The position numbers were made by a program, and so were the translations under genes. The notes beneath the pieces were generated by a model, which saw only the letters and a program-made list of their open reading frames with translations, made no database searches and was not told the origin of the DNA. Shown here piece by piece: positions 49,638 through 59,556 of a stretch of DNA of 64,000 bases. The stretch spans positions 1,736,001-1,800,000 of the forward strand of contig OZ271839.1 of assembly GCA_965601825.1 (NCBI GenBank), in the 5' to 3' direction. Source of the DNA: HXMU1420-13 sp965601825 (GTDB lineage Bacteria; Bacteroidota; Rhodothermia; Balneolales; Balneolaceae). Position 1 is the first letter of the stretch, and each line of letters begins with the position of its first letter.

Positions 49638-51968
49638 CTACCAGGTATAAGTCGCTTTTTCAGTATTTATTGATATAGGTTCGTCACCATTCATAAATAC
49701 CACATTCCATAGCTCACCATGCTGAACTACTTCCATTTCATGCGAACTTCCATTACTGGAAAAGTAGAAAGAGAATGTATCTTCCCCAATCTTCACATTT
49801 TCCAAACTTGCTTCGTCCCATTCTGAAGGCATGAGAGGAGATAGGTAAATTGTTTTTTCTGAAGCCATTGGATCAATTCCAAAAAACTGTCGGGTAATTG
49901 GAACAGCAAATGAATAGATATTCCAGGCTTGTACAATCATGCCGTAATCAGGCGAAACTTCATACATCGAACCGGGAAGTGCGTAACTAAATGAACGAAC
50001 CATTCTTTGGAGATAATTCAGCGCCTGATCAGGTCGACCGTAATTATTTTCGGCAATGACTTGAACACCGGTTGGTAAAGTCATTACTGCTCCAACATAG
50101 GAGAACGATTTTGTTCCTGCAAAAGAACCATCATCAGAACCGGCTGACTCATCTCTATCGATTCCGGTTACAAACATCCCAAATGGATTCACATAGTTTT
50201 CTGCCGTTTCTAAAGCGATGATTGCTTTTTCGGGATCAGCAAGTCCAACTTCCATGGGGGTATTTACTACCCAATTATGATGAACCACGAATGGTCGCTC
50301 TTCATCCGATGGATTATCTAAAATGGCTTGTTTGGTTGCTCTTAACTCATCTACTGCCCAGGGTTTGCCTAAAGTGTCAGCTCGAATGATGGCATCATCG
50401 ATTAAATGAAGAGCTTTTTCATCTGTACTGATGAAATCAGCATAAGAACCGAACTGTTCTGACCAAAACTCATCGTTTATTTTCTGAGCGAGTTCAGATG
50501 CCTTTTCTCTGTATTCAGCTGCTAGCTCAATTCTGCCCAATTCATCGGCCATGAATGCTGCATCTACGAAAGCTTTTTGAGTGTAGGAAGCCACATCAAT
50601 CATCTCACTAGATAAACCGTGAATTTCCATCATTCCATAACCTTCCGGGAAGAGATTTCCATCAGCATCATTTTCTGCTAAGAGCCATTCAAGCCCTTGT
50701 TCAACAAGAGGGAAGTAATTTTCCAGAAATTCGCGTTCACCATTCCACTTATAGATTTCCCAAATCAAAGTTGCCCACTGTGGAGTCTCATTAATATTAC
50801 CGGGATTGAAAACAGCGCCATTTGTCGACATTTCATGGATAATTCTCCCATTACCATTGGTGACTCTGGACACGCTATCTATCATTGCGATGGTGCTATA
50901 TACAACTTCATCCTGACCAATCATTTTGTATCCTTGTAGCGAATACTCACTATCTACTCCAAAGAGCCATGGGTAATCCGGTATACCAGCTCCGATTGCT
51001 GTTCCAAGTTCAGGAATCGTTCGAACCAACCAATCAGAGTTGTACTTTAGCCATTCAAAAGTTTCTTCAAGTTCTTTGTCAGGGATAGTGAGTTTAGATT
51101 GTTCTTGCAATTGCTCGTAACGTTCTTTTTTCGCAGTTAAAAGATTATGAGAATTAGCTTTGAGTTCCTGGAGAGTAGCTACAGTCGCTTCACGACTCAT
51201 GTAAGATCCGGCTATAAAGAACTTTTGAGTGTACACTGAATTCGCAGGTATCGAAATCGAAAATAGAGTACTTCCGGTCACACCATTTCCTTGAATTGGT
51301 GAGTCCTCTGAAGATGTGGATATCGCTTCGATTTCCGATTCATAAGCAGTAAACCAAGAACTTTCCGAATCTGAAAACATCCAACCTGAACTATTTAATA
51401 ATTCAGATTCATCAACTCCATCATTCATCTCGGTTCTTTCTCCGAGCCAGGTAGGGCTTAAATCAGAAAAAGCTGTGAAATCAAATTGTCCAGAAAAGTC
51501 CTGAGATGAATTATTCTTTATCACATATTCAATGATTATACCTTCTAGATCATCTGGTACATAATTCCATTGTTGTACCTCTAATCCAAGTTCACTCAAG
51601 TCAAAGTCCAATCGATTTGCATATGGGTAATTAGTAAATGAAACCGCGTCATTTAAAATCACTTCATTACCAGTTGGAGAAATGATCTTGGCCTCAAAAC
51701 CATCCATCAATTTGATGGGATGATTCCAGATTCCGCCCATTTCTCCGGGGATATGCCATCCCAAATCAGGGAAGGTTCCATTTTGATGTCCTACCATATA
51801 AACCCGATTTCCGGCAGTCACATAAGGTGAATCCAGATATTCTTCAGGACCGGTTATGTTAGGAGAATCAGAAGTTATTCTTTCAATTTCAGATGGAGGT
51901 ATGCTTTGGCAGGCATTTCCAATTCCAATAAAAACAGCTAGTGATAAGATTAAACTGATATTCTTCAT
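49638..51968 (-). CDS. Lipoprotein with (alpha/alpha)6 glycosidase-like domain
   Basis: A 776-residue protein with a lipoprotein signal peptide (C20 in GIGNAC). The first 300 residues are a beta-sandwich, the central part (about 310-680) is an alpha-toroid, and the C-terminus is a beta domain. Typical phrases of six-hairpin glycosidases are present: YPWLFGVDSEYSLQGYKM, MSTNGAVFNPGNINETPQW, YFPLVEQGLEWLLAENDADG and GMFVTGIDRDESAG. The acid/base pair would be sought among Asp of GVDSE, Glu of NETPQW and Glu near EGYGMMEIHG. Probable substrate: an oligosaccharide such as a trehalose- or rhamnose-type glycan; the exact family is not certain. It follows the PD40 lipoprotein gene by 8 bases. Confidence 0.72.
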   Translation of the reverse strand: MKNISLILSLAVFIGIGNACQSIPPSEIERITSDSPNITGPEEYLDSPYVTAGNRVYMVGHQNGTFPDLGWHIPGEMGGIWNHPIKLMDGFEAKIISPTGNEVILNDAVSFTNYPYANRLDFDLSELGLEVQQWNYVPDDLEGIIIEYVIKNNSSQDFSGQFDFTAFSDLSPTWLGERTEMNDGVDESELLNSSGWMFSDSESSWFTAYESEIEAISTSSEDSPIQGNGVTGSTLFSISIPANSVYTQKFFIAGSYMSREATVATLQELKANSHNLLTAKKERYEQLQEQSKLTIPDKELEETFEWLKYNSDWLVRTIPELGTAIGAGIPDYPWLFGVDSEYSLQGYKMIGQDEVVYSTIAMIDSVSRVTNGNGRIIHEMSTNGAVFNPGNINETPQWATLIWEIYKWNGEREFLENYFPLVEQGLEWLLAENDADGNLFPEGYGMMEIHGLSSEMIDVASYTQKAFVDAAFMADELGRIELAAEYREKASELAQKINDEFWSEQFGSYADFISTDEKALHLIDDAIIRADTLGKPWAVDELRATKQAILDNPSDEERPFVVHHNWVVNTPMEVGLADPEKAIIALETAENYVNPFGMFVTGIDRDESAGSDDGSFAGTKSFSYVGAVMTLPTGVQVIAENNYGRPDQALNYLQRMVRSFSYALPGSMYEVSPDYGMIVQAWNIYSFAVPITRQFFGIDPMASEKTIYLSPLMPSEWDEASLENVKIGEDTFSFYFSSNGSSHEMEVVQHGELWNVVFMNGDEPISINTEKATYTW

Positions 51969-51976
51969 ATTAATTA

Positions 51977-52873
51977 TTACTGAACTACGATTGCGATTTT
52001 AGAGCCATCAGAATTAACAGCCAAACGGGAAATAGTTTTATATCCCCAGTTAACTAGATTTTGATTATTGAACATCCTAAACCATTGATCCCTCGTGAAA
52101 TTAGATAACATAGTACCTGAAGCCGTCCAGATATCACCGTCAGGGTACCATGCTATATCTTCATTGTTATCTAATGTTGGTCCGATAACGGTGGATTCAT
52201 TTGTTAATGGATCGAATTCCATTACCATCCATACATCATCGTTTTTATTGATATAACTGAAAGTATCTCGTCCTGGAATTTTGTGAAAAGATCTTCCCGG
52301 GTTTTCTGCTAAAACTAGTTTCTCACCCGTTTCAATATTGTGTCTTTGAAGGGTTGATGGTTGATCGTCCGTTGCCAAAACAAAACACAGATAGGAATTT
52401 TCATCAAGCCAAATGTAATAGCCAATAATTGGATCACTCTCGATGATTTCTTCTTCATTAGTATTCAGGTTTATTTTTCTGAAATCCTGAACGCCGGCAG
52501 TGTCTAAAGTGATGAATGAAACATATTCACCATCAATTGTTAATTGTGGGGAATACTCACTTCTTCCCGCTGTATTAGTGATCCAGTTTTTTTCTCCTGT
52601 TTCGATGTCGTAAGCTACTAAATCAGTTTCTCCATCACGGTTTGATGTGAAATACAAAGTTTTCCCATCCGGAGTGAAATAGGGTTGATTATCATAGCCT
52701 TCATTATCAGAAACATTGACAGGTACGTCATTCACATAGCCACCACTAATTTGCTGGCGATCCATCAAGAAAATTTCAAGATCACCATTACTTTCAGTTG
52801 GTGCGCAATTGGCAAGAAAAAGAAAAACTGAGAGGATGTACCCGTATCGCATGGATGTAGAATTTTTGAGCAT
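51977..52873 (-). CDS. TolB-like PD40 repeat lipoprotein
   Basis: A 298-residue protein with a lipoprotein signal peptide (C23 in FLANC). An in-frame ATG at 52852 would leave the same lipobox after a shorter n-region and is equally possible. The mature part has beta-propeller blades of PD40 type, best seen as DNQPYFTPDGKTLYFTSNRD and GRSEYSPQLTIDGEYVSF, followed by blades with FHKIPGRDTFSYINKND. It is probably a periplasmic or surface binding or scaffold protein, like TolB. It is transcribed just before the glycosidase lipoprotein and may be its partner. Confidence 0.72.
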   Translation of the reverse strand: MLKNSTSMRYGYILSVFLFLANCAPTESNGDLEIFLMDRQQISGGYVNDVPVNVSDNEGYDNQPYFTPDGKTLYFTSNRDGETDLVAYDIETGEKNWITNTAGRSEYSPQLTIDGEYVSFITLDTAGVQDFRKINLNTNEEEIIESDPIIGYYIWLDENSYLCFVLATDDQPSTLQRHNIETGEKLVLAENPGRSFHKIPGRDTFSYINKNDDVWMVMEFDPLTNESTVIGPTLDNNEDIAWYPDGDIWTASGTMLSNFTRDQWFRMFNNQNLVNWGYKTISRLAVNSDGSKIAIVVQ

Positions 52874-52999
52874 GAATCTAGTAAATCAATTGAATAAAAA
52901 AAGGTGTTTAATCCAGTCGATTAATCAGAATAAGAGATGCTCAGGTTCTAATAATTGAATATCTTCTGCATCTTTAAAATTTATATGTACCAGCGATCT

Positions 53000-55678
53000 A
53001 TGCGAAAAGGACTATTCTCAGGATTATTAATTCTATTCTTACAAATCAGCACGTTTGCACAAACCAATAACGATCTTTGGATAAATGAAATCCATTATGA
53101 CAATTTCAGTTCTGATGTTGGCGAATTCATTGAAATAGTTGTGCAGGCAAATTTCACGGATTTAAATGGAATAGGGATTACACTTTATAATGGAAGTAGT
53201 TCTGGTTCAAGGGGATCTTATGCAACCTACACTTTCGCAGATTTAACAAAAGGCGATACTGAGGGCAGTATAACGGTTTACTATTTAGATTTGCCGTCTA
53301 ACGGTTTACAGAATGGTGCACCTGATGGTTTGGCACTGGACGTAAATGGAAACCTGGTCCAATTCCTTTCATATGAAGGAACGTTTACTGCATCAAATGG
53401 ACCGGCACAAGGGGTTTTAAGTACTGATATCGGAGTTTCTCAATCGAGTGCTACTGAAGCTGGTAGTTCGGTTTCTTTATCAGGAACCGGTACTGGGTAT
53501 GATGATTTCCAGTGGACAAACACAACTACAAATTCTAAGGGGAGTGTTAATCAAAATCAAACCATTGAAACAACTGCTTCAAATATCGATGACCCAACCA
53601 TTCAGGTTTTTATCGAAGGAGTTGAAATTCAGAATAATGGCGTGATTAGTTTTGATCCTACATTAATTACAAATACATCTAATGTTAGTCTGGAAATCAA
53701 AAACTTGGGTAATGATACATTAAGAATATCATCAATCGGGTCTCCAAGTTCTCCGTTTAGTGTCTCTGCGTTAGTTGATTCCAATCTAGCTTTTAATGAA
53801 TTATCTACTCTAACGGTGAGTTTTACACCGCAATCAGCAGGGCAATTTAGTTTACAAGATGCCATTCAAATTCAAAGTAATGCAGTAAATACCTCTACAT
53901 TCTCTATTGATCTTCAAGGTGAAGGAATTGATGGTTCGGGATCAATTCCAATTTCACAAGCGAGAACACTTTCGTTAGGAACCCGAGTTACTGTTAGTGG
54001 TCGAGTTACTGTTGCCAACGAATTTGGAGGTCCACTTTATATGCAAGATGGAACAGCGGGACTTGCTGTTTTCTGGCCTGATCTTATCTCTAGCGCAGTA
54101 ATTGGAGATTCGATTACAGTTACCGGACCATTGAATGTGTTTAAAGCTAATATCCCAGGACCAGACTCAGACTTTCTTCTTCAGATTTCTGAACGCCCAG
54201 ATGATGATAATATCACTTATCAAATTTTTAATGCTGAACGTAAGGTGCCCGAACCTACTGTTATAACAGTATCAGAAATGAATACAGATGCCTATCAGGG
54301 TCAGCTTGTAAGAATTGATGACGTCACCATTTATAATTTAGACTCTCAAACTCCTGCATCCGGTGTATTCCCTGCAAATAACATTAATTACACCATTCGA
54401 GATGGTAGCGGTGAAGCTCAGCTCAGAAAAGATAATGACACGGATTATGCAGGAGCGGCAATCCCAACCGGTGAAATCACAATCATTGGAGTTGTTGGGA
54501 AATTTAACGGCGATATTCAGCTTCTGCCACGTTTTGCTGATGATTTAGACGTTGATATTGTCACGATTCCCGGAGAAGATGTTTCTAAGAACGAAACGTT
54601 CGACATTGTTACCTGGAATATTGAATGGTTTGGAAACGCAAATAATGATCCTTCTGATGATGCACTTCAACTTGAGAATGTGAAAACAGTAATTAATACC
54701 ATTGATGCAGATGTCTATGCGCTTCAGGAGATATCCAACGAAACACTCTTCAATACATTAGTTAGTGATCTTGCAGGTTACGAAGGTCTATTTGCTGATT
54801 TTACTCAAGTTCAAAACACTGCATATCTCTATAAAACCGAAACGATACAGCGAAGAAATTCAAGTTTGATAACAACAGGAATGATTCAAGCAGATTGGGC
54901 AAACGGTAGATATCCATTCTATTTCCATTTCAATGCAACTATAAATGGTGAAGTCAGAGATATGCATGCATTTAATATCCATGCAAAAGCTTTTGGTGAA
55001 GCAAGTGATTACAGCCAAAGAGTAAATGCTTCAGGTCAGATTAAAAGACACCTTGATAACAATCATGCAGATGATAATGTGATCTTATTAGGTGATTTCA
55101 ATGATGAAATCCTGATATCAACAAACGATAACAATCCTTCTCCATATCAGAATTTTGATCAGGATGCAGAATATACAATCGTAACAAAGTCATTAGAAGA
55201 ACAAGGATTGACTTCATTTACTAGTACTTCGATGTTAGATCATATTCTATTTAGTTCGGAATTAAGTGACGAATACTTCACCGGTACTGAGAGAATAGAA
55301 AACACATCTTATGTAGGTAGTTATTTGAGTACAACTTCTGATCATTATCCGGTTTGGGTTCGTTTTCAATGGGGACCAAATGTATCAAACGAATTTGATG
55401 AAGTTGCATCGCCAAAACAGTTTAGCTTAGATCAGAATTATCCTAATCCATTCAATCCAGCAACTACAATAAACTATCAGCTTGCTGAGACTGGATTTAT
55501 AACACTGAAAGTTTTTGACGCTCTGGGTAGAGAAGTAGCAGTTCTTGAGAATGGTGTGAAATCCGCAGGAAACTATAACGTCAATTTTGATGCTTCAGGG
55601 TTGTCTTCAGGTCTGTACATTTATCAATTAAGTTCAGATCAGGGTGTAATTACAAAGAAAATGCTATTAGTGAAGTAA
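53000..55678 (+). CDS. Secreted multidomain endonuclease/exonuclease/phosphatase protein with Por-like sorting domain
   Basis: An 892-residue protein starting at 53000 (MRKGLFSGLLILF, a normal signal peptide); an ATG at 52955 would add 15 residues before it. In order: a lamin-tail-like domain (about 25-150, LWINEIHYDNFSSDVGEFIE), an HYDIN/choice-of-anchor domain (205-310), an OB-like region (320-510), and an EEP domain (about 525-790) with TWNIEWFGN, ALQEIS, LGDFNDE, LDHILF and SDHYPVW. The last 80 residues form a sorting domain with FSLDQNYPNPFNP and GLYIYQLSSDQG. It is probably an extracellular nuclease used to take nucleic acid as nutrient or clear biofilm DNA. The sorting domain implies T9SS secretion; no T9SS core gene is here. 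Confidence 0.85.
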   Translation: MRKGLFSGLLILFLQISTFAQTNNDLWINEIHYDNFSSDVGEFIEIVVQANFTDLNGIGITLYNGSSSGSRGSYATYTFADLTKGDTEGSITVYYLDLPSNGLQNGAPDGLALDVNGNLVQFLSYEGTFTASNGPAQGVLSTDIGVSQSSATEAGSSVSLSGTGTGYDDFQWTNTTTNSKGSVNQNQTIETTASNIDDPTIQVFIEGVEIQNNGVISFDPTLITNTSNVSLEIKNLGNDTLRISSIGSPSSPFSVSALVDSNLAFNELSTLTVSFTPQSAGQFSLQDAIQIQSNAVNTSTFSIDLQGEGIDGSGSIPISQARTLSLGTRVTVSGRVTVANEFGGPLYMQDGTAGLAVFWPDLISSAVIGDSITVTGPLNVFKANIPGPDSDFLLQISERPDDDNITYQIFNAERKVPEPTVITVSEMNTDAYQGQLVRIDDVTIYNLDSQTPASGVFPANNINYTIRDGSGEAQLRKDNDTDYAGAAIPTGEITIIGVVGKFNGDIQLLPRFADDLDVDIVTIPGEDVSKNETFDIVTWNIEWFGNANNDPSDDALQLENVKTVINTIDADVYALQEISNETLFNTLVSDLAGYEGLFADFTQVQNTAYLYKTETIQRRNSSLITTGMIQADWANGRYPFYFHFNATINGEVRDMHAFNIHAKAFGEASDYSQRVNASGQIKRHLDNNHADDNVILLGDFNDEILISTNDNNPSPYQNFDQDAEYTIVTKSLEEQGLTSFTSTSMLDHILFSSELSDEYFTGTERIENTSYVGSYLSTTSDHYPVWVRFQWGPNVSNEFDEVASPKQFSLDQNYPNPFNPATTINYQLAETGFITLKVFDALGREVAVLENGVKSAGNYNVNFDASGLSSGLYIYQLSSDQGVITKKMLLVK

Positions 55679-55728
55679 ACGCCTTTAAGACTGCCAATTA
55701 AGCATTTATTTTATCGTATCTTGTTAGA

Positions 55729-57465
55729 ATGAGCACAAATTCTGTAACCATACGACTTGAGCAACTAAATCCTACTATTGGGGATTTAATTGGCAATAAA
55801 AAGCTAATACTTTCTGCGATAGAACAAGCTGAAAAAGATGGGATTGATATTCTGATTCTTCCCGAATTAGTGGTATGTGGTTACCCACCTATGGATCTAA
55901 TTGAGCGAGATGTTTTTCGTGAACTCTGCTACCAAATCAATCAAGAAGTGGTTCTTGCAGCAAAGAATACAACAGTTATTTTTGGTTCGATTACTGATAA
56001 TCCAACCGGTGTTGGCAGAAAGTGTTTTAATTCTGCCATTGTTGCTCATCAGCAGAAAGAAATAGCTAGAATTCATAAAGCATTATTGCCAACTTATGAT
56101 GTATTTGATGATCTAAGATATTTTGAACCCGGAAATCAGTTCGAACCGGTTATAATTCATGGAATATCTTTTGGGATAACAGTTTGTGAGGATATTTGGT
56201 TTAATGATAATGAGATTCAATATCACACCTATGCTGTAAATCCAGCTGAAGTACTGGCAAAAAAGGGAGCAAAGGCGATTATAAACATCTCTGCCTCTCC
56301 ATACTCAAAGAATAAACCAGTTTCACGAGTTGGTATGTTGCAAAAACACGCTCGAGAACTACAGTTGCCTTTGTTTTATGTGAATCAAGTTGGAGCTAAT
56401 ACAGAGCTGATATTTGATGGAGATTCTCTTGCTCTGGCTCCGGATGGTTACATAGTTACAAGAGATGAAAGATTTAAGTCCACTTTTGTTGATGTGGAGT
56501 ATAATCCCGAAACCCAACGATTGGAAGCTGGTAAATACGCAGATTGTGAGCGTGTGGCACCTTATAAAATTGGTACCATGTTCGACGCATTGGTTTTAGG
56601 TGTTCGGGATTACCTCAGAAAATCCGGACTTGGAGAGAAAGTTATTTTAGGGTTGAGTGGAGGTATCGATTCAGCTTTAGTTTGTACTATCGCCGCTGAG
56701 GCTGTTGGTGCTGAAAATGTGTTAGCCGTTACTATGCCTTCTCAGTACTCAAGTGAAGGAAGTGTAACAGATTCTGAGGCATTAGCTAATAATCTTGGGG
56801 TGAAGTTAATCGAAGTCCCAATTAAACCCATATTTGATGCCTACTTAAAACAGCTTGAACCACATTTTGAAGAAACTCAACCAAATGTAGCAGAGGAAAA
56901 TCTTCAGAGTAGATCAAGGGGTGATTTGTTAATGGCAATCTCCAATAAGTTTGGGCATATGCTATTAAATACCGGTAATAAATCTGAAACAGCTGTTGGT
57001 TATTGTACTCTTTATGGTGATATGGCTGGCGGGTTAGGCGTTATTTCTGATTTATATAAAACTGAAGTTTACGAAATGTGCCGATGGCTGAATGAAGAAT
57101 ACTTTAGAAAAGAAATAATCCCGGAATCCATCATAACAAAGGAACCAAGCGCAGAATTACGACCTGATCAAAAAGATTCAGATTCTTTACCAGATTACGG
57201 AACATTAGATACTATCTTGAAATACTATCTCGAGGATCAGGCGTCAAGAGAAGAAATAATTGCGCAAGGTTTTAAAGAAGAAACGGTAGATCGTATTCTT
57301 CGATTAGTTGATATTAATGAACATAAGAGATATCAAGCTGCACCTGGACTTAAAGTTTCAGCAAAAGCATTTGGTGTTGGAAGACGATGGCCAATTGTAC
57401 AACAATGGACAGGTACTGAAACGAAATACACAAGAGAGTTTTCAAATTCCGAACATCAACTGTAA
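55729..57465 (+). CDS. nadE: NAD+ synthase, glutamine-hydrolysing
   Basis: A 578-residue two-domain enzyme. The glutaminase (nitrilase) domain has E46 (LPELVVCGYPP), K117 (IHKALLPTYDVFDD) and C153 (TVCEDIW), the catalytic triad. The synthetase domain has the P-loop LGLSGGIDSALVCT near residue 307 and GNKSETAVGYCTLYGDMAGG. It makes NAD+ from deamido-NAD+ with ammonia from glutamine in the cytoplasm. The length is typical of the glutamine-dependent form. It stands alone between the nuclease and the transglycosylase genes. Confidence 0.95.
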   Translation: MSTNSVTIRLEQLNPTIGDLIGNKKLILSAIEQAEKDGIDILILPELVVCGYPPMDLIERDVFRELCYQINQEVVLAAKNTTVIFGSITDNPTGVGRKCFNSAIVAHQQKEIARIHKALLPTYDVFDDLRYFEPGNQFEPVIIHGISFGITVCEDIWFNDNEIQYHTYAVNPAEVLAKKGAKAIINISASPYSKNKPVSRVGMLQKHARELQLPLFYVNQVGANTELIFDGDSLALAPDGYIVTRDERFKSTFVDVEYNPETQRLEAGKYADCERVAPYKIGTMFDALVLGVRDYLRKSGLGEKVILGLSGGIDSALVCTIAAEAVGAENVLAVTMPSQYSSEGSVTDSEALANNLGVKLIEVPIKPIFDAYLKQLEPHFEETQPNVAEENLQSRSRGDLLMAISNKFGHMLLNTGNKSETAVGYCTLYGDMAGGLGVISDLYKTEVYEMCRWLNEEYFRKEIIPESIITKEPSAELRPDQKDSDSLPDYGTLDTILKYYLEDQASREEIIAQGFKEETVDRILRLVDINEHKRYQAAPGLKVSAKAFGVGRRWPIVQQWTGTETKYTREFSNSEHQL

Positions 57466-57566
57466 CATATATTGTAAAATCTCAGTCTTTTCTGCGATAT
57501 AAACTACAAACTCACTTTATTTAAACTCAGAATTATTACATTACTTAGATTAATCTACAGATTCAT

Positions 57567-59549
57567 ATGGTTAAGAAGACAATATTAGCGGTTATCACTT
57601 TATCGATTTTTTCCCCTGGATTACTCGCTCAGGACACAACAAAGGTTACTCAGGAGACCATGCCACAAAGGCTGCTTCCATATGAGAATCCAATGGAAAA
57701 AACTCAGAATGTTCAAGATAGCGAATTACAACCTTCGCTTATTCAATTAGACAGTTTCCAAAAAGACGTTTTAAGTCGTGTTTCTGATATTTATCATATA
57801 CATATCCTGTCTTTAGAAGCACAGGTTTCTGATAATCCTATTCAGGCGGAAAAACATATTAATGATGCTGTACAAGCCTCTCAACAACTATTAGACGATT
57901 ATCCCGAAATCCGCAACGATCGAAGATTTGCAGAGTTATCTCGAATTATTGTTAGTGAATACCGCAATTTTTATGGAATAACCGAAAGCGAGAATGAACC
58001 CCAAGGAGAAGTTTTCGCTATTCAACAGGATTTCTTAGATGACGAGATGACAATCTCAGAAGATTTTGAGTTTCCAAGAGATGCTAGTATCCAAAAAACT
58101 CAAGTTCCTCTAATTCAAAATTCACAGGTAAATCGGCACTTAGTTTACTATACACTTCGCAGACCTGAAGTGATGGAGACCTGGAGAGAAAGGGCTGAAG
58201 TTTATAAACCAATGATGGATAGGATCTTTGCGGAGGAAGGATTACCGCCAGAGCTTGTTTATCTCGCATACATTGAAAGTGGATTAGTGCCAACTGCACG
58301 AAGCTGGGCATCTGCAGTAGGAATGTGGCAGTTTATTGCTGCAACAGGTCGTGTTTATGGTCTGGAAGTTAACTGGTGGGTTGATGAACGCCGTGACCCA
58401 GAAAAGGCAACAAGAGCTGCAGCTCGCCACTTAAAAGACCTTCACAACATTTGGGGTGATTGGCATCTTGCGATCGCAAATTACAATATTAGTCCCCGAG
58501 GATTGAATCGTGCAATTCGTCGAGCCGGCGGAGTGAAAGATTACTGGGTAGCATATCCATATCTGCCACGTGAGACCAGAGGATATGTTCCGGGTTTTAT
58601 AGCTACAACTCTTATAAATATGAATCCTGAAGAGTTTGGATTTGAAAAGAACTACGGTCGTGAGCCATATAGCTACGATTTAGTTGAAGTCGACGGTTTA
58701 ATGCCTTTAGATGTACTCGCAAGTTCAATTGGAATTTCAACTGATGAGTTAAAGAGTTACAACCCTGAACTTTTGCGTTGGGCAACTCCTCCGGGAAATA
58801 AATACGCATTGAAAATTCCCGCTGGTAGAAAAGATGATTTCGTTGCTGCATATGATGACCTTCCCAAAGAAACAGCTAACCAAAGCATAACAATGCATAC
58901 AGTTAGAAGTGGAGAATCACTTGGCCTGATTGCAAGAAAATATGGCACAACTGTAAGTGGTATTTTCGCTAGTAACGAAAACTTATCAACAACCATATTT
59001 CCTGGACAGGTATTAGCTGTACCGCTTCCTGCAGGTAGTACGTCTCAATTAAGTGCAAATAGGCCATCTAATCAGCGAAATGGTGTTACAACAACAAGGT
59101 CTAGAAATACAACAGTTAATATTCCTGCAAATTCAACCAGACTCACTTATAAAGTAAAAACAGGTGACACCATTGGTCATATTGCTGAATGGTATGATGT
59201 ACGAGCATGGCAAATTAGAACCTGGAATGGAATTGGAAATACGATTAGAGTGGGCCAAAACCTGAAGGTATATGTGCCTAACAATATGCAATCTTACTAT
59301 GCTGAGATAAACGCAAAGTCATTCAGAGAGAAGCAGGATATTGAAGCTAAGCAACGTCGAGGAGAGAATATTTTCGCTTCTGCTGGTTCAAATAGTCAAT
59401 CCAATAATTCAACGACATACACCGTTCGAAGAAATGACACATTAAGTGAAATCGCAGAAACATATGGCGTTTCAACATCTCAGTTGCGACGTTTAAATAA
59501 TATTTCTGGGTCTCGTATTTATGTAGGTCAAGTGTTAAGGATAAAATAA
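57567..59549 (+). CDS. Lytic transglycosylase with LysM repeats (MltD-like)
   Basis: A 660-residue secreted protein with a signal peptide (cleavage after LLAQ). A helical region is followed by a family 1 lytic transglycosylase domain (about 205-340) with the catalytic glutamate E237 in YIESG, then SAVGMWQFIAATGRVYGLEV and AIANYNISPRGLNRAI. Three LysM repeats follow (about 450-490, 540-575 and 615-660), with HTVRSGESLGLIARKYG, YKVKTGDTIGHIAEWYD and YTVRRNDTLSEIAETYG. It cuts murein glycan strands with release of 1,6-anhydro ends. The next gene, an S41 peptidase, starts 7 bases later. Confidence 0.93.
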   Translation: MVKKTILAVITLSIFSPGLLAQDTTKVTQETMPQRLLPYENPMEKTQNVQDSELQPSLIQLDSFQKDVLSRVSDIYHIHILSLEAQVSDNPIQAEKHINDAVQASQQLLDDYPEIRNDRRFAELSRIIVSEYRNFYGITESENEPQGEVFAIQQDFLDDEMTISEDFEFPRDASIQKTQVPLIQNSQVNRHLVYYTLRRPEVMETWRERAEVYKPMMDRIFAEEGLPPELVYLAYIESGLVPTARSWASAVGMWQFIAATGRVYGLEVNWWVDERRDPEKATRAAARHLKDLHNIWGDWHLAIANYNISPRGLNRAIRRAGGVKDYWVAYPYLPRETRGYVPGFIATTLINMNPEEFGFEKNYGREPYSYDLVEVDGLMPLDVLASSIGISTDELKSYNPELLRWATPPGNKYALKIPAGRKDDFVAAYDDLPKETANQSITMHTVRSGESLGLIARKYGTTVSGIFASNENLSTTIFPGQVLAVPLPAGSTSQLSANRPSNQRNGVTTTRSRNTTVNIPANSTRLTYKVKTGDTIGHIAEWYDVRAWQIRTWNGIGNTIRVGQNLKVYVPNNMQSYYAEINAKSFREKQDIEAKQRRGENIFASAGSNSQSNNSTTYTVRRNDTLSEIAETYGVSTSQLRRLNNISGSRIYVGQVLRIK

Positions 59550-59556
59550 TACCATT

